From Hoeflea_A sp965216535 (GTDB lineage: Bacteria; Pseudomonadota; Alphaproteobacteria; Rhizobiales; Rhizobiaceae), in the NCBI GenBank assembly GCA_965216535.1, contig OZ244175.1, forward strand, positions 4,216,001 through 4,280,000: 64,000 nt of DNA. The letters run 5' to 3'. The notes beneath the pieces are model-generated. The model was not told the origin of the DNA. It did not search any database and was given only the letters and a program-made list of their open reading frames with translations. How positions within the stretch are numbered: the first letter of the stretch is position 1; every line of letters starts with the position of its first letter. The translations under genes and the position numbers were made by a program. Below are positions 27,601 through 35,144 of the stretch, piece after piece.

Positions 27601-29939
27601 ATCTGCTGGCCCCACTGCAGGTTTGCCGTGAATTGGTTGACCCGGTCTTCTTCGAGCGGCCGGACCGCGGTCGAAGGGATGTCGGCGGGATCGCGCACAT
27701 CCAGGTCGACGGTTGCCGTCGACTGATCGCCGGAATTGTCTTCGAGCGTGTAGGTGAACGTGTCGGCCCCGTTGAACCCGCCGGATGGCGTGTAGGTGAA
27801 CAGGCCGGTCTCGGAGTCGAACTCAAGCGTGCCCTGGTTGGGGTTGGAGAATGAGACCCCGGATTGGAGATCGACGTCGTCCGCGCCGAAATCGTCATTG
27901 GCAAACAGGTCGATGAGCGCTGGCGCGTTGTCGGCGACGATGATCTCGTCGTCCCTGGCGATGGGGGATTGCGGCCCCTCATAACTGATGGTGACGATCA
28001 CCGGCGCGGTTTCCGAGTCGTCGATGATCCGCACCGTGTCGCCAAGCTGCAGGCCTTCGATGAATGCGGCATTCTGGAAGGGGGCGCCGGCGCCGTTGCC
28101 GATCGGCCCGTCCGGATCGAACTGTAAAACGCAAAGGCCGTCGACCATGTCCAGACGCAGATAGTCGGAAACGGTCTGCTGGGTGAGCGTCATGCTCGTG
28201 AACAGGCTGCTGACATCGATGAAGTCGTCGACCGCGGTGAAATCGCCGATCGTGTCGAGATCGACGGTGTCCCCGAGGACGAACAGGTCCGCGCCCAGGC
28301 CGCCGAACAGCCAGTCCGGTCCGAGACCGCCATCGAGCAGGTCGTCGCCATGGCTGCCGAACAGGGTGTCCGCGCCGCCATAGCCCATCAGTGCCAGCCC
28401 CGGCTCGAGCCCGACCAGGGTTTCTCCCTGCTCTGAACCGCCCCCGCCGAGGGTCAGGATCCGCGTGCCGATACCGCCGATACTCGTGTCGCCATCGGTG
28501 TTGTCGTCCGTGGTGAAGGTGAACAGAACACGCCCGTCGGCGAGTTCCATAACCTGCGGGCTGTTCTGTTCGCCGACGATGTGCTCGTTGATGCGGAACT
28601 CTTCCGAGAAGGTCATCGATCCGTCGGCCTCGATCATGCCGATCCGGGCGGCGACGCTATACCAGCTGGCGTCGCCGTCGGTGGTGTCCTCGGTTCGATA
28701 AACGAACAGCACCCGGCCATCGCTCAGCGTCACGATTTCGTGTGTGTCCTGGTCGTCGGCAATGTGCTCGTTGACCCGAAACTCATCGCCGAAGGTGATC
28801 GATCCGTCACCGGCGACCGTGCCGACACGCGCCGCAAGGCCGTTCGGGTCTCCGTTCGTCGGGTCGAAGGTGACAAAGGCGTAGAGCACGCGTCCGTCGT
28901 CCAGCTCCACGACCCGCGGACTGAACTGGCTGCCCGCGATGAATTCGTTGACGCGGGTTTCGCCTCCCAGTGTCGCGGATCCGTCCGGATTGATCGTGCC
29001 GACCCGAGTCACGATGCTGAACCCGTCGTCGTCGCCATTGTCCGTGTCGTTCGTGTGAAAGACGAACAGCACCCGGCCGTCGGAGAGTTGTATGGGGGTC
29101 GCATCGGCGGTGTTGTCGGCGAGTGTTTCGCCGACCCCGAACTCGTTGGCCAGGGTGATCGTGCCGTCGCCGTTGATCGTGCCGACCCGGGCTCGGACGT
29201 CCCAGAAGTTGGGGCTGCCAGCCCAGCTCTGAAAGACGAACAGGACACGCCCGTCGGCGAGCTCGATCATCTCGGGATCGGCTTGCGAGTTGAGCGTGGT
29301 CTGGCTGACGCGATGCTCGGCGGTAAAGGTGACGCTGCCGTCCGGATTGGCGGTTCCGACTCGGGCTGCGATGCTGCCCTGACTGGCGTCGCCGTCCGTC
29401 GGGTCGAAGGTCTGGAACAGGAACAGGATACGGCCGTCGGCAAGTTGCATGCCCTGCGGCGCGGTCTGTCCGTTCGTCGTGTGCTCGTTGACGCGGAACT
29501 CGTCGGTGAACGTGAAGCTGCCATCAGCATTGACCGTTGCCAGTCTCGCGGCGACGCTGTTCGAGCTCGCATCACCGTCAATGCTGTTCCATGTGGTGAA
29601 CATGTAGAGCACACGGCCGTCGTCGAGCTGAACGGTCCGCGGGGCGAACTGGAAGCCCTCCAGGTGCTCGTTGACGCGCACCTCATCGCCCATCCGCACG
29701 GCAGGATACCAGAGGGTCACGCCGTCACCGAGAAAGCGGATCTGCTCGACCGAGACCAGTGTATCGGTGCCCTCGTCGAGACCGTCGCCGACATTGGTGT
29801 CGGTCACTGTCAGCGTGCCGTCCGGGTTGCGGGTGATCGTGTAGTCGGCGGAACTGCCGGCATATTCGACCGCGTCTGTGCCGGGGCCGCCGTTCAGCGT
29901 ATCGTCGCCGGCACCGCCGGCCAGGATCTGGTCAGTCAA
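24660..29939 (-). CDS. Giant RTX / repeat / DUF4214 protein, probably type I secreted
   Basis: This 1759-residue acidic protein has no N-terminal signal peptide. Order by residue: RTX-like nonapeptides GGAGDDTLNGGPGTD (1-80); seven ~60-residue repeats (82-506); RTX-like GGADTLFGSHGDDLLDGG (~515-560); a cadherin-like domain (~665-745); seven more repeats (765-1190); RTX-like motifs (~1190-1240); a VCBS/cadherin-like domain (~1419-1536); RTX-like motifs (~1537-1590); and a C-terminal DUF4214 region (~1628-1745; e.g. YRIYQASFGRTPDEGG and MYQNVLFRLPDQAGYDFW). This composition is typical of type I secreted Ca2+-binding surface or extracellular proteins. No HlyB/HlyD genes are present in the window. 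The start is a TTG at 29937-29939 with GGGAGA upstream; decayed repeat sequence lies just 5' of it, so the N-terminus may be secondary. Confidence 0.85.
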   Translation of the reverse strand: MTDQILAGGAGDDTLNGGPGTDAVEYAGSSADYTITRNPDGTLTVTDTNVGDGLDEGTDTLVSVEQIRFLGDGVTLWYPAVRMGDEVRVNEHLEGFQFAPRTVQLDDGRVLYMFTTWNSIDGDASSNSVAARLATVNADGSFTFTDEFRVNEHTTNGQTAPQGMQLADGRILFLFQTFDPTDGDASQGSIAARVGTANPDGSVTFTAEHRVSQTTLNSQADPEMIELADGRVLFVFQSWAGSPNFWDVRARVGTINGDGTITLANEFGVGETLADNTADATPIQLSDGRVLFVFHTNDTDNGDDDGFSIVTRVGTINPDGSATLGGETRVNEFIAGSQFSPRVVELDDGRVLYAFVTFDPTNGDPNGLAARVGTVAGDGSITFGDEFRVNEHIADDQDTHEIVTLSDGRVLFVYRTEDTTDGDASWYSVAARIGMIEADGSMTFSEEFRINEHIVGEQNSPQVMELADGRVLFTFTTDDNTDGDTSIGGIGTRILTLGGGGSEQGETLVGLEPGLALMGYGGADTLFGSHGDDLLDGGLGPDWLFGGLGADLFVLGDTVDLDTIGDFTAVDDFIDVSSLFTSMTLTQQTVSDYLRLDMVDGLCVLQFDPDGPIGNGAGAPFQNAAFIEGLQLGDTVRIIDDSETAPVIVTISYEGPQSPIARDDEIIVADNAPALIDLFANDDFGADDVDLQSGVSFSNPNQGTLEFDSETGLFTYTPSGGFNGADTFTYTLEDNSGDQSTATVDLDVRDPADIPSTAVRPLEEDRVNQFTANLQWGQQISRLADGRVVFAFETRAGALGDADESSISGRVGTVNADGTVTFADEFRVNEHIQDWQADPQILTLADGRVLFLFQTSDPTDGDNSGTFGTPMSIAGRVGTVNGDGTVTFGGEFRVNEHTAGGQLNPQATQLVDGRVLVTFSTEDQTDGSDADPTPRRDNIAARIGTVNGDGSITFTDEHRVNQHMAASQTTPDVAVLADGRVLFTFFTHDSTVGDADGNGIAGRVGTVNGDGTFTFGEEFLVNEHIARSQFGPRVITLEDGRVLFVFGTDDATDGDDHGTGVSGRIGAVQGDGSIQFGDEFRINDHVADDQDQVQALQLADGRVLFLFRTLDPSAGDTSVSSVVARIGSIRKDDSVDLGDEFVINQHTAGWQAGPQAVQLADGRLVFAFNTTANADGDDNGVAYRVVDLDGLGTAGADTLVATHPGGKLAGLGGDDILIGSSGDDCFEWNVGDGRDTVDGGAETHADVMEIHGDGTAETFDIYSNAEAVAQIGYAGDAEIVVARNGTIIAELTEIEDIVIDGNGGGDTFNTHGSFDGTNLATSTITHFGSEADDTVDLSGLSSEHRVVFHAGGGDDAITGDRDQDLIDITGLTIVSVEPIAGDRFRVTFDNGSTLTYDGKAGFAENAGTDDETSVTIEPTAQDDAAATDEDTVVQVTAGLGLLANDSDFDGGTLSIVAVNGNAFVFGTPITLASGARVTVNADGSYAYDPNGAFEGLNEGETDSDSFTYTIDDGQGGQASATVTIDIDGRDDGPILGTPDEDTLDGTGGSDDIRALASDDTINGSGGSDLIDGGPGNDAVVYDGERADYTQTLNGNGTITVGKPGGGTDTLTDIERIDFTDGDYVYDLISPNTGFGYRIYQASFGRTPDEGGVRFWISNLDNFDQQGWSDYEKEQFLASQFIQSDEFRDLYGANPSNFEYIDAMYQNVLFRLPDQAGYDFWVGGMENDGLTREDILIAFTKSDENVNNNSQNLDDGVWVV
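26370..27647 (-). repeat. Second array: seven ~60-residue repeats
   Basis: Seven further copies of the same unit cover residues 765-1190 (59, 66, 66, 61, 61, 61 and about 52 residues), each with DGRVLF or a close variant and mostly with RVGTVNGDG. Copies 9 and 10 carry five extra residues in the loop after TDGD. The final copy ends abruptly in an RTX segment (LGTAGADTL), as does the last copy of the first array. Confidence 0.9.
28422..29696 (-). repeat. First array: seven ~60-residue repeats
   Basis: Seven consecutive copies (64, 61, 58, 61, 59, 61 and 61 residues) cover residues 82-506. Each reads approximately DEFRVNEH - 6-8 variable - P-V-x-L-x-DGRVLFVF - x-T-x-D-x-TDGD - variable - VAARVGT - x-N-x-DGSITF. 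The alternation of strands and turns suits one blade of a beta-propeller per copy. Copy 3 lacks the TDGD turn, and copy 7 decays at its end into the following RTX segment. Confidence 0.9.
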
Positions 29940-29942
29940 TTT

Positions 29943-30183
29943 GGATGTCTCCCGTCAGCGTTAGCGGCGATTGGGCGATACCGACCCTCGCCGCTACGCC
30001 AAAAACACTGGTATCGCCGTCCGTCTGACAACTGCATCACTTCGGCGAAGTCCTGCCCCAGTGTCGTGCGTTTGTTGACGCGGACCTCATCGCCGAGGGT
30101 GATCGAGCCGTCACTCCGTTGCCGGTGCCGATCCTGGCGGCAACGCCGAATGCGGAGGCTTTCGGCAGCGAAACCGCTTCCAT
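29943..30183 (-). pseudogene. Decayed upstream copies of the same repeat
   Basis: On the minus strand, 5' of the present start of the giant gene, conceptual translation in shifting frames gives ASAFGVAARIGTGNG, then after a frame change DGSITLGDEVRVN and FAEVMQLSDGR, then DGDTSVFGVAARVG. These are unmistakable pieces of the 60-residue unit. Between DGR and DGD about a dozen codons are missing, and the junction sits on a short GACGG repeat. At least one and a half repeat units are left, interrupted by frameshifts and followed by a stop at 29955-29957. The gene once had, or abuts remains of, a third repeat array. Confidence 0.8.
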
Positions 30184-30250
30184 TGCCACTTTGTCGTCAT
30201 TTCAACTATGATCAGCAGCGCGGCGCCATACACCAGTTAGTGGGGTAACG

Positions 30251-31123
30251 ATGGAATTTCGCGAGGTTACCGATGCGGATTGCCGACGTGTGGCCGACGG
30301 GATCCTGGCCATGTCCGAGGCGAGCAGTCTCGAAGACACCACATCGGAACTGGTTCGGACAGCAATGGACCTCGTGCCGAGCGATCATGGCGGCTACGCA
30401 GAGGTCGACGAATATTTCGGTCGTACGCGCCTCTATTCGAGCGAACCGGAGATCGCTGATTGGGTACACCGCAAAGCGTCCGTTTGGCAGCATTTCATGC
30501 CAGCCCATCCGGTTCTTCGGTATCGCAAGGAAAACCCCGATGCAGCCGTCATCCGGCTCTCCGACGTCACCGACCTGAGCAGTTTTTACGGTAGCGGCAT
30601 ATACAGGGAACTGTTCCGGGAGGTCGAGACCAACCACCAGCTCGTTATGCATCTCGGCATGGATCCGCGTAGTGGCGCTTTTTCGGGTGCACTGCCACTC
30701 GTACTGGGAGTTCCGCTGAATCGGAAGGGGCGCAATTTCACGCGTGGCGACATCCAACGGCTGACGCTTCTGCAGCGCCTGGGACAGCCTGTCTTGCGCC
30801 AAAAACGCGCCGCCCATCGGATGCGTCTGCTTCAAGCCGCCGAGCTCACACCCGATCTGACCCGGGCCTTGATCGGTCTTGGCCTCACCGAACGCCAGGC
30901 GGAAGTAGTCTTCTGGATGCTCAAGGGGAAAAGCAACACCGACATCGGAACGATCCTGGGCATTGGCGCGCAAACGGTTCGCCAACACACGATCGCCATC
31001 TACAGCCGTTTTGGCGTTCGCGGCAGAATGACGCTGCAGCGGACAGTGCTGGGATCGGTGCTTAACATCGACTGGACGTTACCTGCAGGAGATGTCCCTC
31101 GCCAACAGGATGCCAGGGGATGA
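30251..31123 (+). CDS. LuxR-family transcriptional regulator
   Basis: This 290-residue cytoplasmic regulator has a C-terminal LuxR/FixJ-type HTH at about 218-275. The pattern LGLTERQAEVVFWMLKGKSNTDIGTIL, with the recognition helix IGAQTVRQHTIAIYSRFGV, matches the family. The N-terminal ~200 residues are a sensor region with no recognised ligand signature; no receiver Asp motif or clear autoinducer-binding tryptophans are evident. It is divergent from the giant RTX gene across the decayed repeats and could regulate it, which is inference from position only. A cutA-like gene follows after about 100 bases. Confidence 0.87.
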   Translation: MEFREVTDADCRRVADGILAMSEASSLEDTTSELVRTAMDLVPSDHGGYAEVDEYFGRTRLYSSEPEIADWVHRKASVWQHFMPAHPVLRYRKENPDAAVIRLSDVTDLSSFYGSGIYRELFREVETNHQLVMHLGMDPRSGAFSGALPLVLGVPLNRKGRNFTRGDIQRLTLLQRLGQPVLRQKRAAHRMRLLQAAELTPDLTRALIGLGLTERQAEVVFWMLKGKSNTDIGTILGIGAQTVRQHTIAIYSRFGVRGRMTLQRTVLGSVLNIDWTLPAGDVPRQQDARG

Positions 31124-31219
31124 ATGCGGATGTATCTTGCAGACTGTCGATTTGAGTCCGGACGTTGATGGGGACCTCCATCCGCTTCTGTGCAACGGAT
31201 CGCTCGCAACGGAGACCCC

Positions 31220-31537
31220 ATGGAAACAAACGAAGCCTGGTTCGTGATCGTCAATTGCCCCAGTGCCGAAGTGGCCGAGGCAATCGGCAAAAGTGCGCTC
31301 CTGAAAGGTCTGGCCAAGGCTTACAATATTTCAGCCGAAATGCGGACCAGCTATCTCTGGAAGGGTGACGTGGTCGAGAACCGGGAGGTGCAGCTCATCT
31401 TCAAATTGCCCGGCGAGGATCGGGAAGCCCTGTTTGCCCACGCCAAATCCGAGCATCCTTTCGAAGTTCCCTCGATCAAAGCCTGGCCAATCGCCGAGGT
31501 TGATCCCGATTATTTGCGTTTTCTCAGGGGCGAGTGA
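31220..31537 (+). CDS. CutA-like divalent-cation tolerance family protein
   Basis: This 105-residue protein follows the CutA1 fold end to end: WFVIVNCPSAEVAEAIG (first strand and helix), TSYLWKGDVVENREVQLIFK (the family's Y-x-W-x-G and E-V-x-L-x-K motifs), HPFEVPSIKAWPI and a terminal DYLRFL. CutA1 is a very stable trimer with a signalling-like ferredoxin fold, linked to copper tolerance in E. coli. The usual Cys in the second strand region is replaced (LAKAYNIS), which may alter metal handling. GGAG precedes the ATG at 31220. The frame upstream to 31190 is dismissed. Confidence 0.8.
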   Translation: METNEAWFVIVNCPSAEVAEAIGKSALLKGLAKAYNISAEMRTSYLWKGDVVENREVQLIFKLPGEDREALFAHAKSEHPFEVPSIKAWPIAEVDPDYLRFLRGE

Positions 31538-31573
31538 ATTGGAGAAAATTGGACGAGGACCGAAGGCATTGTC

Positions 31574-31888
31574 ATGATCAGCCATGGCACACTGGCTCTG
31601 ACGCTTGCTGCAGTTGTCGACCCCGCTATGGTCGGTATCTTGCTATATGCATCCGTGTTTTGCGCACGCCCGAGGAACTTTGTGATTTTCACACTTGTTG
31701 CAGCCGTTTTTCCTGCTGGAATATTTATGTTTTTCAGCGGACTAAGCGGGCTCGACGGCGATGCAGTAGCGGCGATCGGGTTTATTCTTGTCCTGCGAAT
31801 TTTCATTGCGGGGATTCTTATGGCGCTTCTCGTCATGCTGCTTCGATTGATACTCAGGCGAAATCGAGAAGGGAACTCTGCTTTTTAA
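31574..31888 (+). CDS. Small three-helix membrane protein, unknown
   Basis: This 104-residue hydrophobic protein has three predicted transmembrane segments (LALTLAAVVDPAMVGILLYA, FVIFTLVAAVFPAGIFMFF and FILVLRIFIAGILMALLVML) and a basic C-terminal tail (RRNREGNSAF). No family is recognised. GAAGG lies about eight bases before the ATG. It follows the cutA-like gene after 36 bases in the same direction and is probably cotranscribed. Its distance from the convergent regulator gene is 64 bases. Confidence 0.6.
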   Translation: MISHGTLALTLAAVVDPAMVGILLYASVFCARPRNFVIFTLVAAVFPAGIFMFFSGLSGLDGDAVAAIGFILVLRIFIAGILMALLVMLLRLILRRNREGNSAF

Positions 31889-31952
31889 GCGTCTTGCTTA
31901 TTCTATTTGCACCAGAACCGAGGTGAAGAACAGATAGCGGGTTGTCAGCATC

Positions 31953-33542
31953 TCAGGAAAGGTAAAGCCGCCAGATTCTTGCGAACTTTTCGTCGACCTC
32001 GGGCGACACGCGCAAGATTTCGTTCATGGCCAGCCGATCGGTCATGAAGTTCGGAAACTGCTTTCGCATTCTGGCGGCTTCCTTTTCTGCTCTTTCTGAA
32101 TTGCCGGCCGCATGCGCAATGGACAAAGCGTAGGCATGATACCAGTACGCACCCGGCATGGGTGATCTGCCAATTTCGACCATCGCATCCTGGAACCTGT
32201 CCTGCATGAAAAAGCACGCGGCCCGGAACAGCCGAGGGATGTGGTCCTCCAGTGGATTGAGTTCGGATGACCGATCCAGAAAATGGAGTGCGCGTTCGAT
32301 GTGACCGGCCATGTAATAGCAATATCCGAATTCGGCCAGCGCATCCGACTTGCCGGGGTTGAGAGCGGTCGATTTTTCGACCGAATCGACGAAGGTCTGG
32401 AACTCGCCCCTGTAGAACTGAACCATCGCAATTGCCTGATAGGCAAAGGCATTGTCAGGGTCGAGCGACACCGCCTGCCTCGCGTATCTGTGCGCCTCGT
32501 TTAAAATTGCTCCACTATCGCGCGCTCTGACGGGAAACCGGTACTGATCAAGCAAAACGACGGCCAGGGCTGCGCAAGCATCCGAAGAATTCGAGTCCTC
32601 AGAGAGTAAGTCGCGCAAATAGTCCCGCACGGCGGCATGCGTCTGAGGGTCCCGAACTCTGACATATTCGTAGTACTGAACAATGGAACGATAGGTCGGC
32701 CATGTTGCGGGTCGGCCTTGGCGATTGGCTCGTGGTGCAGCGTCGTTCAGCAGGTCGCGCCGATTTGCCACGCGCGCGGCTATCAACAGAGAAATCTTGT
32801 CCTGGATGTCGAACACATTCTCAAGCGTGCACTCGCGATCGAACTTTTCGACCAGAAGATGCCCATCTGTGGCAGTGTCGATCAGCTGAAACGTGACGCG
32901 AACCCGGGTATCGGACCTCCTGACGCTGCCCTCGATAACGAAATCCGCATCAAGCGTCTGCCGAAGTTCAGCAATGGTGACGTTTTGGCGGGCGAGCGCC
33001 GCTGTGGTTGAACGGGAAAACACAAACAGATCATGAAACCGGGAGAGGTTCGCGATGACTTCCTCGGTCAATCCGGCAGCGAAGAAATCGTCTTCATTGC
33101 CAGTGCCGAAATTTTCAAATGGGAGCACCGCTACGGACGGTCGATTCCTGCGCTCAGGCAACGCCGGTGGATGATCTGCTGCTTCAGTTGGCAGGTTCGA
33201 TCGCGATGATTTGGTAAGGGCTTTCGGGCCGGCCATGTCAGTCATCGGAGCAATGAACCGGAATCCTCTTCCGTGGACCGTCTGGATCATACGCCGGGGC
33301 TTTTTGGTATCTTCCAACACTTTTCGGGCGGAACGGATGCGGCTGCTGATGGCCGCCTCAGAAACGATCCGCCCGTTCCAGATGACCTCCATGAGTTCCG
33401 ATTTAGAAATCAAGCGGTCTCTGTTTTCGATTAGAAACTGGATGACGGAAAACACCTGAGGCTCGATGTCGACCTTTTCGCCATTCTTGAGAAGTTCAAA
33501 TGCGTCGGTGTCTAATTCGAAGTCATCAAACCGGAAAATCAT
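31953..33542 (-). CDS. Winged-helix (OmpR/CadC-type) regulator with TolB-like and TPR regions
   Basis: This 529-residue protein has an N-terminal Trans_reg_C winged helix (~1-95: FRFDDFELDTDAFEL, IEPQVFSVIQFLIENRDRLI, then the recognition helix AAISSRIRSARKVL and wing TVHGRGFRFIAP). The middle part (~130-260) resembles the TolB/FlgO-like segment seen in CadC- and adenylate-cyclase-type signal proteins (RPSVAVLPFENFGTGNEDDF, GLTEEVIANLSR). The rest consists of TPR-like helices (ALAEFGYCYYMAGHIERALH). No transmembrane helix is obvious. GGGAG precedes the ATG at 33540-33542. It is divergent from an orphan amino-acid-type binding protein, its likeliest target. Confidence 0.87.
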   Translation of the reverse strand: MIFRFDDFELDTDAFELLKNGEKVDIEPQVFSVIQFLIENRDRLISKSELMEVIWNGRIVSEAAISSRIRSARKVLEDTKKPRRMIQTVHGRGFRFIAPMTDMAGPKALTKSSRSNLPTEAADHPPALPERRNRPSVAVLPFENFGTGNEDDFFAAGLTEEVIANLSRFHDLFVFSRSTTAALARQNVTIAELRQTLDADFVIEGSVRRSDTRVRVTFQLIDTATDGHLLVEKFDRECTLENVFDIQDKISLLIAARVANRRDLLNDAAPRANRQGRPATWPTYRSIVQYYEYVRVRDPQTHAAVRDYLRDLLSEDSNSSDACAALAVVLLDQYRFPVRARDSGAILNEAHRYARQAVSLDPDNAFAYQAIAMVQFYRGEFQTFVDSVEKSTALNPGKSDALAEFGYCYYMAGHIERALHFLDRSSELNPLEDHIPRLFRAACFFMQDRFQDAMVEIGRSPMPGAYWYHAYALSIAHAAGNSERAEKEAARMRKQFPNFMTDRLAMNEILRVSPEVDEKFARIWRLYLS

Positions 33543-33950
33543 GGCCCGCTCCCTCCGAGCCAACGGCGATCGCTGGGTTCGCCCCATTCGCTGTTCGCCG
33601 GGTCTGATGGGATTCTAATGGCCAGCAACGGCACTGCTGCATCTCCGCGCATCGTGCATCTAGCGACAGGCCGCATCGCGACGACCATCGTCGATCGGCG
33701 AGAATCCCCAAAAACTACCCGAATTCTACAGACCGTCTGCAAGCATCCCGGTTCCGCCGCCCTTAATTCGGGGCCGAAGCCAATCAGCTTCCATTGAACA
33801 GGAAATATCATGAATACCCAGCAACAACCACTCAATCGCGGCGATTGGGGCCCCTGCCCCGCCGAGGATGGGCGGACGGATCGGCGTCCAATTGAACGCA
33901 GACCGCTCCCAGCATCTTCGCTCCTTCGTCACAACCCAAGAGAGACTTCA
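33543..33950. other. Non-coding divergent promoter region
   Basis: These 408 bases separate the winged-helix regulator (minus) from the binding-protein gene (plus). An in-frame ATG at 33810 exists, but the 47 codons between it and 33951 encode a polar, unconserved leader ahead of a perfect signal peptide, so it is treated as untranslated. No strong palindrome, terminator or RNA was found. Confidence 0.5.
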
Positions 33951-35144
33951 ATGATCAAGAAACTACTATTGACCACAGCTCTATGTGCAAGCGTTTCGAC
34001 CGCCAGCGCCGACCAGGAAGGCCCGGTGCATGTCGGTGTCCTCCTCGGCTTTACCGGTCCCATCGAATCGATGGCACCCGTCATAGCCGCTTCTGCGGAA
34101 CTGGCATTGCGTGAAGCATCCTCCTCCGGTGTGTTTCTTGGCGGGCGCGACATTGTCCCCGTTCGCGCAGATAGCACCTGCGTTGATGCCCCGGTCGCGG
34201 TTGCCGCTGCAGAGCGACTGGTCACGGCGGACAAGGTGGCTGCCATCATCGGAGCCGGCTGTTCCGGAGCTGCCGCCGCGGTGTTGTCAAACGTCGCGCT
34301 TCCATACGGCGTCTTATCGATATCTCCGGCCGCGACTTCACCGGGGCTGACCAATGCGAATGACAACGGGCTCTTTTTTCGCACTGCGCCATCGGATGCG
34401 CGGCAGGGTGAAGTGATCGCGGAATTGCTGATCGAAAAGGGTATTCGCAAAATTGCCGTGACCTACACAGACAACGACTATGGGGTTGGGCTGTCCTCTT
34501 CATTCGCCCACGCATTCAAACGGCTGGGTGGTGAGGTTTTGGTGACGGCCGCTCATGTGGACGGCAAGGCGGACTATACCGCCGAAGTGGCCGCACTGGC
34601 TGCCAGTGATGCCGATATCCTTTTGGTCGCCGGATACTCTGACCAGGGTGGACGCGCCATCATCCAAGCGTCCCTTGATACCGGTGCTTTTGATCGGTTT
34701 GTACTGCCTGACGGCATGGTCTCGGACTCTCTGGTCGAAGCGTTCGGTCCGGCGCTGACGGGCTCCATCGGTACCCTTCCGGGGAGCAACGACGATCGCG
34801 TGCATCAGTTCGAACGCATGTTGCGGGAGAACGATATAACCGGCCGTACGCCCTTTCGTGCAGAAGCCTATGACGCTGCAGCGGTGCTGACATTGGCCAT
34901 GCATGCAGCCGGAACGTCGGACAGCAAGGCAGTCTCAATGGCAATGCCGGGTGTCGCGAACGCTCCAGGTGTCGAAATAGGCCCCGGTGAGATCGAGAAG
35001 GGCCTGCGCATTCTCTCACAGGGTGGTGAGATCGACTATGTCGGCGCCAGTGCTGTCGAATTTACCCCGGACGGCGATGCGAACGGAACCTATCGCGAGG
35101 TCACATTCTCGGAGACTGGCTTTGAAACCGTTCGAATCTGGTAG
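33951..35144 (+). CDS. Branched-chain amino-acid-type (LivJ-like) periplasmic binding protein
   Basis: This 397-residue type I periplasmic binding protein has a signal peptide MIKKLLLTTALCASVSTASA. The mature part starts VHVGVLLGFTGPIESMAPVIAASAELAL, the Leu/Ile/Val-binding pattern, followed by ADSTCVDAPVAVAAAERLV, the AIIGAGCSGAAAAVL block and KIAVTYTDNDYGVGLS. Ligands in this family range from amino acids to urea and amides. No permease or ATPase genes accompany it. It is followed, with overlap, by two acetyltransferase genes. This orphan status suggests a sensing role or a transporter encoded elsewhere. Confidence 0.9.
   Translation: MIKKLLLTTALCASVSTASADQEGPVHVGVLLGFTGPIESMAPVIAASAELALREASSSGVFLGGRDIVPVRADSTCVDAPVAVAAAERLVTADKVAAIIGAGCSGAAAAVLSNVALPYGVLSISPAATSPGLTNANDNGLFFRTAPSDARQGEVIAELLIEKGIRKIAVTYTDNDYGVGLSSSFAHAFKRLGGEVLVTAAHVDGKADYTAEVAALAASDADILLVAGYSDQGGRAIIQASLDTGAFDRFVLPDGMVSDSLVEAFGPALTGSIGTLPGSNDDRVHQFERMLRENDITGRTPFRAEAYDAAAVLTLAMHAAGTSDSKAVSMAMPGVANAPGVEIGPGEIEKGLRILSQGGEIDYVGASAVEFTPDGDANGTYREVTFSETGFETVRIW

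Noticed and set aside
25893..27854. Long open frame (653 codons) opposite the giant RTX gene
   Set aside because: It is the mirror of the repetitive Gly/Asp-rich coding strand, has repeating low-complexity text and no family resemblance. The minus-strand frame has domains and repeats that explain the conservation of phase.
26370..29696. Regularly spaced repeats considered as a CRISPR array
   Set aside because: The ~180-base units are coding repeats in one frame with divergent third positions, not identical short repeats with unique spacers, and no cas genes are present.
28581..30248. Second long open frame (555 codons) opposite the giant RTX gene and the decayed repeats
   Set aside because: Same cause: absence of stops in the complement of GC-rich Asp/Val/Gly repeats. 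It even runs through the pseudogene region and up to the next gene.
33810..33950. N-terminal extension of the LivJ-like protein from an earlier ATG
   Set aside because: The 47 extra residues are polar and would bury a perfect signal peptide; the start at 33951 has its own ribosome site.
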